From assembly GCA_036504155.1 (NCBI GenBank), contig DASXVQ010000030.1:124001-188000 (forward strand): 64,000 bases of DNA, given 5' to 3'. Of this stretch, positions 34,956 through 45,500 are shown piece by piece. Below the pieces are notes generated by a model that was not told where the DNA came from, did not search any database, and saw nothing but the letters and a program-made list of their open reading frames with translations. Source of the stretch: JACRCT01 sp036504155. GTDB lineage: Bacteria; Myxococcota; Myxococcia; Myxococcales; UBA5297. Each line of letters begins with the position of its first letter. Position 1 is the first letter of the stretch. A program made the translations under genes and the position numbers.

Positions 34956-36884
34956 TCACAACTTCTTGCTGAAGAGCTTGCCCAGCAGGCCCCCGCTCCC
35001 CTGGTTCTTGCTTTCCTTCCACCGCTGCTTCACCGCCCGGTATTCGCGCTCGACCGCATGGTTGGAGGGGTCGGTCGCATACAACTCCTCGAGCAGCTTG
35101 GCGGCTCCCTTGAAGTCGCCGTCCGCCTCGAGCACGCTTGCCTTTACCAGCTTGGCACCGGTGTGCTCGGGGTTGAGCCCCAAGGCCTTCTCCAGGGCGT
35201 CTCGGGCCTCCGCGACGCCGGACGCCCCGCGCCCCTTCAAAACGGCCTGGGCCAAAGCGACGTGATATTGCGCCACACTCGCGTCCAACTTCAAGGCTTC
35301 TTTGAAGGCCTGCTCCGCGTCTGCGAACCGGCCCTGCTTCATCAGCGCGTCGCCTCGGTTGAAGGCGCCGTCGGCCTTGAAGATAACCTCCATGTCCGTC
35401 GGCAGCCCGGCCTCCTGCCGCTCCAGCAGGATCAGGTAGTCGGCCCGGCGCTTGGGGTCCCCCAGGATGGAGTGGGCCTCGGAGATCTTGCCGAACAGCT
35501 CGCCGAGCATGTCGCCGACCTCGCCCAGCTCGAGCCCGGCGAAGGAGTCGGCGTGGAAGCGCTTGGCCAGCTGCAGGTAGGCGGCCTTCACCTCTTCGAT
35601 CGACGCGTTCTGCGGCAGGCGCAGCACCGAGAAGAGGTTGACCGCAGCCATCACCCGCTCGTACTCCGGGCGGATGTTGGCGCGGGCGGCCTCCTCCTCG
35701 GGCGTGTACGGGCGGTTGGGCCCGGCGGTCTTGACGGCCGCCGCCTTCTTGTACGCCTCGGCGCCGGTCACCGTGGCCAGCCCCATCCCCACCAGCGCGG
35801 CGAGGAGCGGCAGGTCGTTCGGCCGGGCCTTGGCCAGCACGTCGCCCACCGTGAGCCGCCCGTTGATCATCGGCGTGACCGTCTCGCCGGGGAACACGCC
35901 GCGCAGGCCGAAGAGCGCGCGGTCGAAATCGGGGCCGCGGCTGAGGGTGCCCTTCTCCGCCCCGGCGAGCTGGGCCTTGGCCTTCTCGGCGTCGACGTAG
36001 CGCTTGTACGCCGCGAGCAGCAGCAGCAGCGGGTCCTGGCGCGCGTCCTGGATCTTGTCGGTGGGGCCCGGCGCGAAGACGTAGTGGGCGTCGGCCCACG
36101 CGAAGGCGCTGACGCTGACCTCCTCCACCTGGCGGCGCGCGGCCTTGGCCAGCGCGTCGTACGAGAGGTCGCCGGCGAGCGCCAGCGCCTCGCCGATGCC
36201 GATCCGCTCGTCGCGGGCCTTCATCACCGCCGCCTTGAAGCGGTCCTCGGACAGGGTGCCCTCGGCGACCTGCATGCCGCCGACGTTCTCGGCCTTGACG
36301 TTCGACTGAGCGAAGCGGACCTGCCCGCAGAACAAGAAGAGGCGCTTCTTGGCCTGCCCCTGGGTGAGCTCGAGGGTCCCGGTGGCCTTGGCCCGCGCCA
36401 GCTCCAGCAGCAGCGTGGGGTAGCTCTTGTCCCGCAGCTCGCCCTCCATGCGCGGGACGACGGGGATGTCGGTGGTGGTGCGGCGCTGCGGCGTGGGCTT
36501 CTCGGCGGGCGCGGCGCTGGCCAACCCCAGGCGCCTGGCGATGCAGGCGGAGAGGTCGGCCGCCTTGTAAGGCTTCTGGAAGAAGTCCGCGCCGTACTTG
36601 TCGTGGAACTCCTTGGCGACCTTGGGGTCCTTGTAGACGCCGGTGACGACGACGATCTGCGCCTTGCTGCCCTTGGCCTTCAGGCCCTCGGCGACCTTGA
36701 AGCCGTCCATGCCCGGCACGAGCATGTCCAGCAGGACGAGGTCGCTGGCCTTCTGCAGCGCCTGCTCGAGGCCCTCCTTGCCGTTGCGGCAGTAGGAGGC
36801 CTCCAGTCCAAGCTTCTCGCAAAGCGCCTGGAGCGCCTTGGCCTGCGACTCGTCGTCTTCGATGATCAGCGCCGTTTTCGGCAT
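34956..36884 (-). CDS. Response-receiver protein with DUF4388, J-like and TPR domains
   Basis: 642 residues from the ATG at 36884 (MPKTALIIEDDESQAKALQ). Domains in order: CheY-like receiver 1-120, with phosphoacceptor Asp53 (LVLLDMLVPGMDG) and Lys (FFQKPY); DUF4388/PATAN region about 135-380; a DnaJ-like region about 410-480 (NLFSVLRLPQNASIEEVKAAYLQLAKRF); then TPR repeats about 510-610. The J-like motif reads HAD, not HPD, so DnaK stimulation is probably lost. Coding ends with GGLLGKLFSKKL. Such multi-domain receivers occur in myxobacteria in polarity and motility networks. No output kinase is present; it likely acts as a scaffold. Confidence 0.88.
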   Translation of the reverse strand: MPKTALIIEDDESQAKALQALCEKLGLEASYCRNGKEGLEQALQKASDLVLLDMLVPGMDGFKVAEGLKAKGSKAQIVVVTGVYKDPKVAKEFHDKYGADFFQKPYKAADLSACIARRLGLASAAPAEKPTPQRRTTTDIPVVPRMEGELRDKSYPTLLLELARAKATGTLELTQGQAKKRLFLFCGQVRFAQSNVKAENVGGMQVAEGTLSEDRFKAAVMKARDERIGIGEALALAGDLSYDALAKAARRQVEEVSVSAFAWADAHYVFAPGPTDKIQDARQDPLLLLLAAYKRYVDAEKAKAQLAGAEKGTLSRGPDFDRALFGLRGVFPGETVTPMINGRLTVGDVLAKARPNDLPLLAALVGMGLATVTGAEAYKKAAAVKTAGPNRPYTPEEEAARANIRPEYERVMAAVNLFSVLRLPQNASIEEVKAAYLQLAKRFHADSFAGLELGEVGDMLGELFGKISEAHSILGDPKRRADYLILLERQEAGLPTDMEVIFKADGAFNRGDALMKQGRFADAEQAFKEALKLDASVAQYHVALAQAVLKGRGASGVAEARDALEKALGLNPEHTGAKLVKASVLEADGDFKGAAKLLEELYATDPSNHAVEREYRAVKQRWKESKNQGSGGLLGKLFSKKL

Positions 36885-37057
36885 CTGGGCCTGACTGTTT
36901 GGGCTTGCGCCACCCGGAATCCTCAAGGAGCGCGGCAAGTCACTTTAGCGAAGCCGCCCTCGCTTGGCTAGCAAAGCGTGAAGGCCTCGCCTGTCCGGGA
37001 GGGGGGCTCCGTCCAGGGCGCGCCGGCACGCAAATGCTGGATATAAGGCCAATTCCC

Positions 37058-37086
37058 TTGCTGGGCCGCGATTTCTTCTGTTAAAA
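37058..37086 (+). promoter_or_regulatory. Possible sigma-70 promoter for the triple-DsbA gene
   Basis: TTGCTG (37058-37063), a 17-base spacer and TTAAAA (37081-37086) fit a -35/-10 pair. The GTG start lies 69 bases downstream, with AAAGGAG at 37141-37147 as ribosome-binding site. The divergent gene on the other side begins at 36884; the 270-base gap holds no other feature I can see. Confidence 0.4.
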
Positions 37087-37155
37087 GCCCGGACCTCTTC
37101 CAGAAGACCTTCGGCGCCCGGTCAAAGGGGCGTTCCGGAGAAAGGAGTCGTCAAG

Positions 37156-39126
<1,971 letters not shown>

Positions 39127-39150
39127 GCCGTCCGCTCGAACGTGGCTGAA

Positions 39151-39190
39151 GAAGGCCCGCGCCGGCTCCCGGCGCGGGCCTTCGCTTTTT
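39151..39190 (+). terminator. Strong Rho-independent terminator
   Basis: A perfect 14-base stem (gaaggcccgcgccg at 39151-39164 with cggcgcgggccttc at 39170-39183), a five-base loop and the tail gcttttt end the triple-DsbA transcript. The facing HEAT-like gene ends at 39223, and the opposite strand also has a short T-rich tail, so the element may work both ways. Confidence 0.92.
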
Positions 39191-39222
39191 CGCGGCACCC
39201 GCCTTCGACGCGCGAGGCGAGG

Positions 39223-40740
39223 CTAGCCGCTCTGCTCCTCGGCGAAGGCAGCGAGCAGCTCGCTCGGCGAGCCCCGGAGGCGGCGGTAGAGCGCCTTCTC
39301 CTCGTCCTCGGCGGAGCTGGTCGAGAAGTAGAGCGCCCACAGGAAGTCCGCGACCTGCGGCTCGTCCGGCACCAGGAAGGGCTCGATGCGACGGGCGCGC
39401 CCCTCGCTCTCCGAGACGAGCGCCTCGAAGCCCAACCGGCGCACGCGGGGCGGCAGGGACCGGTCCAGCAGCTGGCACGGAAGGTCGAGGCCCCCGCCGA
39501 CGTCGTCGTTGGACGAGAGCACGAGCAGCAGCTCGGAGAGCACCTCGGCGGGAGGATCGCTCTTGGCGAAGCGGATTAGCTGCTCGAGCGAGCCCCGCTC
39601 CTCGGGTGAGAACTCCCCCAGGAAAGCGCGCAGCTCGGCCGGGTCGCCGTCGAGCTGCAGCGCACCGAAGACCTTGAGCGCGTCCTTCTCCTCGAGCGCG
39701 CCCGCCGCCCGGCAGGCCGCCAGCCGCAGCTCGCTCTTTCCGCTCGCCAGCGCCCCGTCGATGCGGTCGAGCATTCCCTCGTCCTCGAGGACCGAGCGGG
39801 CGACGAGCGCCACGGCGCGATTGGAGTCTTCCTTCAGGCGCTCCGCTTCGCCGTCGAACGTGTAGCCCGCCCTCAGGCAGGCCTCGATGCGCACCGCGGG
39901 CGACGGATCCTGGAAGAACGGCTCGATCACGTCCTTCTGGTCGCGCCAGAGCATGGCGTTGCGGAGCATGGCGACGCGCACGCAGACGTCGGTCTGGCGC
40001 GCCAGGGCCCGGAGGGTCTGCTCCTTCACCTGGCGCCCGTGCAGCACCGCCGCGGCCTGCACCTCGGGAGCGGAGTGCGAGAGCAGCCCCCTCTGGTCGT
40101 CCTGGTCGAGCGCCGCCACCGCGGCGTCGAGGACCTCCTGGAGCGCCTCGGCCCGCTCCGGCTCCGAGCGCAGCGCCGCCACGAGGGCGCGCAGCCCCAG
40201 CTCCTCACGCTCCTCCGCGTCGGCGCCGCCGCGCAGGATGGCGCCCAGCACCTGGCCGATTCCCTTGGCGTTCTCCGGGCGCGCGCGCCGCACCAGCGGC
40301 GCGACGAGCGGCTTACCCACCTCCCGGGCCACGCCCTCCAACGCGTCGAGGATGGTCGTCCGCAGCTCCGCGGACAGGCGCGCGAGGCTCTCCGCCAGCG
40401 CCTCCGCGCCCCGGGGCCCCAGCTTCCCGACCAGGGCCGGAAGGGCCAGCGAGATCTCGTCCTCCCGGCGGAAGTCCGCCAGGAGCGCCTGGACGAGCTC
40501 GTCGATGACCGCGGGCCCCTTCTCGGCCACGAGCCTGGCCCGCTTCGCGTCCTCGCCGTCCGCATCCTCCACTACTTCCCTGCGGAGCTCCGGACGGGCA
40601 GCGCGCTGGGGCTGGGGCTCGGGCTCGACGTCGGGGCGCGGCGCAGGCGCGTCCTCGGACGGCTTTCCCAGACTCCGGATCCACCAGCCGACGCCTACGG
40701 CCAGACCGGCCGCGAGCACCACCCATTCCAGCGGACCCAT
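39223..40740 (-). CDS. Membrane-anchored HEAT-repeat-like protein
   Basis: 505 residues. A single membrane segment is at about residues 3-22 (PLEWVVLAAGLAVGVGWWI), then an acidic Pro-rich linker to about 60, then alpha-helical repeats with HEAT-like spacing (LPALVGKLGPRGAEALAESL, DPSPAVRIEACLRAGY, GKSELRLAACRAAGAL). No catalytic motif. It ends the leftward group 42481-39223, starting 12 bases after the stop of the first MYXO-CTERM gene. Probably a scaffold on the cytoplasmic or periplasmic side of the inner membrane; the exact role is unknown. Confidence 0.7.
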   Translation of the reverse strand: MGPLEWVVLAAGLAVGVGWWIRSLGKPSEDAPAPRPDVEPEPQPQRAARPELRREVVEDADGEDAKRARLVAEKGPAVIDELVQALLADFRREDEISLALPALVGKLGPRGAEALAESLARLSAELRTTILDALEGVAREVGKPLVAPLVRRARPENAKGIGQVLGAILRGGADAEEREELGLRALVAALRSEPERAEALQEVLDAAVAALDQDDQRGLLSHSAPEVQAAAVLHGRQVKEQTLRALARQTDVCVRVAMLRNAMLWRDQKDVIEPFFQDPSPAVRIEACLRAGYTFDGEAERLKEDSNRAVALVARSVLEDEGMLDRIDGALASGKSELRLAACRAAGALEEKDALKVFGALQLDGDPAELRAFLGEFSPEERGSLEQLIRFAKSDPPAEVLSELLLVLSSNDDVGGGLDLPCQLLDRSLPPRVRRLGFEALVSESEGRARRIEPFLVPDEPQVADFLWALYFSTSSAEDEEKALYRRLRGSPSELLAAFAEEQSG

Positions 40741-40752
40741 GCTTCCCCCAGG

Positions 40753-41352
40753 TCAGGCGTCCTGCCCGCGCCTCTTGAGAGCCAGGAGCGCGAGCAGCGC
40801 GACCGCGAAGGCCACCGCCAGCGCCAAGGCGCCGTCGCCCGCCCCCGCCGAGCAGGCCGCTGGCTTGCGAACCTCGGTCCCCAGCTTCTGGTCCTCCAAC
40901 ACCTGCGCGTCGGGCGCGGAGGCCCCTGCCGGCTCGGGAACGGTGGCGGCCGCAGGCACCGGCCCCGTCGCGGCATCCGGACCGGCGATCGGTGGCTCGA
41001 CCGGCGCGGCGCCCGGCACGCAGACGTCGCGGGTCTCGCAGGCGCCCTCCGGGCACTTCCGGTCCGCCGGGCAGGGGCCGGTGACCACCTCGAACGTGAA
41101 GCGGTGGACGCGGTTGGCTCCCTGACGCTGGACGATGCACAGGTCGGTGGGCCGGCAGGCCAGGCCCTCCTCGCAGCCGCGCTCGCACGTCCGGGGCGCG
41201 CAGTGCGGGCCGGAGTGGCTGGTCCTGCCTTTGGAGCCGGCAGGGCAGTCGGCGGGCGGCGGGATGAGCACGTCGGCGCGGGCCGCCCCGGCAGAGCTGG
41301 AAACGAGCAGCGCGGTGAGCGCCATCAGGAGGCGTCGGCAATTCTGGTTCAC
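40753..41352 (-). CDS. Cys-rich MYXO-CTERM surface protein (copy 1)
   Basis: 199 residues from a GTG preceded by CTGGAG; an ATG ten codons later is an alternative. Signal peptide to about AGAARA. The N-terminal domain has many cysteines (DCPAGSKGRTSHSG, PHCAPRTCERGCEEG, CRPTDLCIV). After a Pro/Ala linker the C-terminus reads AACSAGAGDGALALAV, a hydrophobic helix, then KRRG: a MYXO-CTERM-type sorting tail that directs surface anchoring. The N-terminal domain is clearly related to that of the next gene upstream (41391-41927), so the pair is a tandem duplication. Function unknown. Confidence 0.78.
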   Translation of the reverse strand: MNQNCRRLLMALTALLVSSSAGAARADVLIPPPADCPAGSKGRTSHSGPHCAPRTCERGCEEGLACRPTDLCIVQRQGANRVHRFTFEVVTGPCPADRKCPEGACETRDVCVPGAAPVEPPIAGPDAATGPVPAAATVPEPAGASAPDAQVLEDQKLGTEVRKPAACSAGAGDGALALAVAFAVALLALLALKRRGQDA

Positions 41353-41390
41353 GGTGAACTCCAGGGAGTTTGGCGAGGGAGCGCGGGGCT

Positions 41391-41927
41391 TCACAGCACG
41401 GGCTTGCGCCTGCGCAGGCCCGCCGGAAGGAGGAGGCCCAGCAAGAGCACGGAGGTCAGGCCCGAGCCGCCGGCCGCGCAGAAGGCGCCCTTGGCCGCGG
41501 GCGCCGGAGCGGCGGCAGCAGCAGGCCCCGCGGCATCCGCAGGGACCGGGACCGGGACCGGGGTCCGAGAGAGGTCGGCCGCCGCCTTCGTGGAGACGCA
41601 AACCTGCTTCGCCTCGCAGCGGCCGGGGCACTTCGACGTCGCATCGCAAACCCCGCCGACGACGTCGCGCTGCATCCGAGTCTGCCCTTGCTTCCAGTAC
41701 TCCTCCGTCGTGATGCAGAACTGGACCGAGCGGCATTCATAGTCGGCAGGGCAGCCCTGGCCGCAAGGCCAGATCCCGCAGCGGGGCCCGGAGTGGGTGG
41801 CGTACGCGGTGGTGCCGGGCGGGCACGGCCAACCAGGGGGCACGGGATCGACGACGTCGGCGCTGGCCAGGGCCGGGCAGCAGGCGGCCAGCGCGACCGC
41901 CGCGGCGAGGATGGCTTGGGGCTTCAT
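41391..41927 (-). CDS. Cys-rich MYXO-CTERM surface protein (copy 2)
   Basis: 178 residues from the ATG at 41927. Signal peptide MKPQAILAAAVALAACCPALASA. The Cys-rich domain (WPCPPGTTAYATHSGPRCG, WPCGQGCPADYECRSVQFC) lines up with copy 1. It ends GAFCAAGGSGLTSVLLLGL then LRRR, a MYXO-CTERM tail with the expected Cys. It lies 38 bases after the lipoprotein gene upstream and 38 bases before copy 1, probably one transcript. The LAACC string in the signal peptide resembles a lipobox; the AxA site after it looks better. Confidence 0.8.
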   Translation of the reverse strand: MKPQAILAAAVALAACCPALASADVVDPVPPGWPCPPGTTAYATHSGPRCGIWPCGQGCPADYECRSVQFCITTEEYWKQGQTRMQRDVVGGVCDATSKCPGRCEAKQVCVSTKAAADLSRTPVPVPVPADAAGPAAAAAPAPAAKGAFCAAGGSGLTSVLLLGLLLPAGLRRRKPVL

Positions 41928-41965
41928 GGAGCTCGCTTTCTCGTCACGGTGTGACCTGGCCACGC

Positions 41966-42481
41966 TCATCGAGCGTCCTTGCGCGCCAGGTCGGCGCATC
42001 GCGCCTCGTACTGTCCCATGATCCGCTCGAGCTCGCTCGGCCGCTCCGGCAGGCCCAGCCGGCGGCGCACGCGGCCCTCCAGCGCCCAGGCCCGCTCCTC
42101 GGCGGCGCGGACGCGCGCGAGCCCGGCCTCGCCGCAGCCCCCGGCTTCGACCGCTCGGACCAGGCCCTCGCGCTCGTGCAGGAGCAGGTGGGCGGCCCGC
42201 GCGGCGCTGTCACGCTCGGGCGCCTTCGACGAGAGCAGCAGCACCGGTCCGGGCGCGACCTGCCCTTCCCCGGCCGCCGCGTAGCAGACCCCGCGCAACC
42301 CCTGGTCCGGGATCAGCCCGCGGGCCTCGGGATCCGCGCGCAGCAACTCGACCACCTCCGCGGTGCGAGCCTCGTCCCTCGCGAAGCCCTCCGGGCAGGC
42401 CGGCGGCGACGCTCGGCAGGCGGCGCAGAGCAAGGCCGCCAAGGCCATCCCCACCTGCGCTTTCGAGCGGAAGCCGGACAC
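41966..42481 (-). CDS. Predicted lipoprotein of unknown function
   Basis: 171 residues from a GTG; a later ATG at codon 12 would also leave a complete signal. MALAALLCAAC is a lipobox-type end (Cys near 22). The mature part has a second Cys pair (ACPEGF, GVCYAA, GGCGEA, ARCAD) and is mostly helical and charged (LHEREGLVRAVEAGG, RPSELERIMGQYEARC). No family recognised. It is the first gene of the leftward group ending at 39223, and starts 24 bases after the stop of the Lhr helicase gene, on the same strand. Confidence 0.65.
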   Translation of the reverse strand: MSGFRSKAQVGMALAALLCAACRASPPACPEGFARDEARTAEVVELLRADPEARGLIPDQGLRGVCYAAAGEGQVAPGPVLLLSSKAPERDSAARAAHLLLHEREGLVRAVEAGGCGEAGLARVRAAEERAWALEGRVRRRLGLPERPSELERIMGQYEARCADLARKDAR

Positions 42482-42505
42482 CCCCGCATCCTAGTCGATG
42501 CACCC

Positions 42506-45500
42506 TCAAGGCCTGCTCTCGTCGGCCTCCGCGTCCGCCTCGCCCTCGCGGGTCGGCGGCACCACCGCCAGGTGCGGCCTCCTCAGCCAGTAGAAGCTGT
42601 GCGGCCCGGCGCCGAACCCGGCCGCCACCAGGTGCGGGGCGAGCGGGTGAGCGCGCGCCGGCGCACCGTTGATCTCCTCGAGCTCGAAGCCGCTGCGCGC
42701 CCGGTTGGCGATGGCCCCGAGCTGCTCGGCGATGGCCTTGGCCGTCCGCGTGCGCTCCGGCTCGTCCGCGGGCAGCCAGGCGAAGAGCTGGCGCCCTCCG
42801 CGGCTGGCGTAGGCGGCCAGCGAGCCATTCACCAGGAACACGTGCGAGCCCACCGAGCGCGACGGCCCGCGCGGAGCCTGCGCCGAGGCTGCCGAGGGGT
42901 CGAGCGGCGGCCACTTCAGCAGCGCGCCGAAGGCGTTGGCCGGGTCCGTCGCCGCCAGGGTCACGAGCTCGGGCGCCTCCGGGTCCTCGCGCAGCGCGCG
43001 CAGCAGATCCACCACGGGCGGCAGCGCGAACTGCAGGCCGCCGACGTCGCTGACGAAGAAGCCGCGGCGGATGCGCCCGCCCTCCTCCATGGCCCTCAAG
43101 ACGTCGTAGACCGCGCTGAAGCCTCCGGTGACCGACTCCGAGAGCGGCACCTCCCTCGTCACCAGGCCGTAGCGCGAGAGCAGCTGCTGCGCGAGCGCGG
43201 TGCCGAAGGCCGTGTCCGACGGCCGCGCCCGGCCCGCCCGCGACTCCACCAGCGCCCAGCGTCCCTCCGCGGAGGGCGGCGCCTCGCGGCGCGAGCGGAA
43301 CGAGCCCGGCATCGGCAGGCTGCGCCGGCCCCGCGCCTCCTTCGGCCGGGTGAACGCCCGCAGCGGCAGGAACAGGTCGTTGGTCAGCAGCCCCTTGAAG
43401 ACGAGGTCCCAGAGCGCATCGAGCGTCTGCCCGGGAAAGCCGCCGCCCGCGGCCGCGTGCACGTCCCCGAAGAACATCGCCCCGCGCTCGCGCAGCACCT
43501 CCACCAGCCGGCGCTCGCGCTCGTCCAGGCCCCCCCCGGCGCCCGGCGACGGCCGCCACAGCTTGGCCAGGTGGTCGGTCAGGAACAGCGCGATTCGCCC
43601 GTCGTGCTCGCCCAGCGGCTCCACGCCCACCCAGACCACTTCGCCGGCGGCCGCCAACGAATCCAGGTCCAGCGGGCTGTAGCCCTCGACCCGCGCCGCC
43701 AGGATCTCGCGCTCGAACTCCGAGGCCGGCAGCGCCGCGCCCTGCAGCTGCTCGATGGTGTCCAGGAGCGCGTCCATCCCCCGGCGCCGCTTGGTCACGC
43801 CCTGCCAGGCCAGCAGCATCCGCGAGAGGATCCGCGGCTCGACCGGCTCCACCTCCTCGCGCAGGTTGGCCAGCGACCGCCGGCGGATCTGCCGCAGGAC
43901 CTCGGGATCGCACCACTCCTGACCCACGCCTCCCGGCCGGAACGCGCCTTCGAGCAACCGCCCGGCCGCGACCGCCTTCTCCAGCATCGCCAGCGCCTCC
44001 AGCCGCGCCAAGCCGTAGCGGATCGCCAGCTCCTCGGCGGCGAACGGCGGGTGCGTCCTGGCGTAGCGGTGGACGAGGTCCAGCTGCGGCTGCGCGGCCA
44101 GCTCCAGCAGCGCGGCGGGCAGGCCGACCGGCAGCGCGGTCCCCAGGGCATCGCGGTAGCGCGCCGCGTCCTCCACGGCGACGAACCGGTGCTGGCCGGC
44201 GACGCTCACCGGCACCGCCCGGCGCGAGGCGACCAGCTCCTGCAGCCAGGCCTTGCACTCCGGCCCCGTGCTGCGCGCCCGGATCTCCTCGCGGGTCAGG
44301 TCGCCCAGGCGCAGCAGCAGGTCGTGCAGCGAGTCGACGCTGCGGGCCTTCAGGTGCGGCTCGAGCCGCTGCAGCTGCCGGCCGACCGCCTCCAGCGCCT
44401 CCGGGTCGAGCAGCTCGCGCAGCGCGACCTCGCCGAGCAGCTCCCGCAGCTGCGCGTGGTCGATGGCCAGGGCCTGGGCCCGCCGCTCGGCCAGCGGAGC
44501 GTCGCCTTCGTAGAGGTAGTTGGCGACGAAGCCGAAGAGGATGGCCGAGGCGAAGGGCGAAGGGGTCTGCGAGTCCTTCGTCACCACCTTCACCTGCCGG
44601 CCGCGGATGCGCCGCATCGTCTCCGAGAGCGCCGGCACGTCGAACACGTCGCGCAGGCACTCGCGGTAGGTCTCCAGGATCACCGGGAACGACGGGTACT
44701 TCGCCGCGACCGAGAGCAGGTCGTGCGCCCGCTTGCGCGTCTGCCACAGTGGCGTGCGCACGCCGGGGCGCCGCTTGGGCAGCAGCAGCGCCCGCGCCGC
44801 GTTCTCGCGGAAGCGGGCCGCGAAGAGCGCCGTGCCGCCCAGCTCGGACCAGAGGTCGGCCTCCAGCTCCTCCGGGTCGGGGATGAAGAGCGAGGCGTCC
44901 GGCGGCTTCTCCGTGTCCGGGAAGCGGACCACGAAGCCGTCGTCGGTCCACATCGTCTCCACCTCGATCCCGCGCTCCCGGCGGATCTTGGCGGTCGCGG
45001 CCATCGCCCACGGCGCGTGCACCCGGCCGCCGAACGGCGAGAGCACGCAGACCCGCCAGTCGGACAGCTCGTCGCGGGTGCGCTCGACGACCACGGTCCT
45101 GTCGTCGGGGATGACGCCGATGGCCGCCTGCTGATCGTCCAGGTAGCGCAGCAGGTTCTCGGCGGCGAGGTCGTCGAGGTCGTGGGCGCGCGTCAGGCGG
45201 GCCAGGCCCGCGGCCTTGGGCATCCCCGCCAACTCCCGGGTCAGCTTGCCGATGCGCAGGCCCACCTCGAGCGGCCGGCCGACGTTGTCGCCCTTCCAGA
45301 AGGGCATCTTCCCGGGCACGCCCGGCGCCGGGGTGACCAGCACCCGGTCGTGCGTGATGTCCTCGATGCGCCAGGTCGTGGCGCCGAGCACGAAGGTCTC
45401 CCCCACCCGGCTCTCGAAGACCATCTCCTCGTCCAGCTCGCCGACGCGGTTGGAGCCCTTGGGCGCCCCGGCGAGGAAGACGCCGTAGAGGCCGCGGTCG

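Noticed and set aside
32577..36971. Long plus-strand frame across DUF4129, rho and receiver genes.
   Set aside because: It runs through several recognised minus-strand genes and has no domains.
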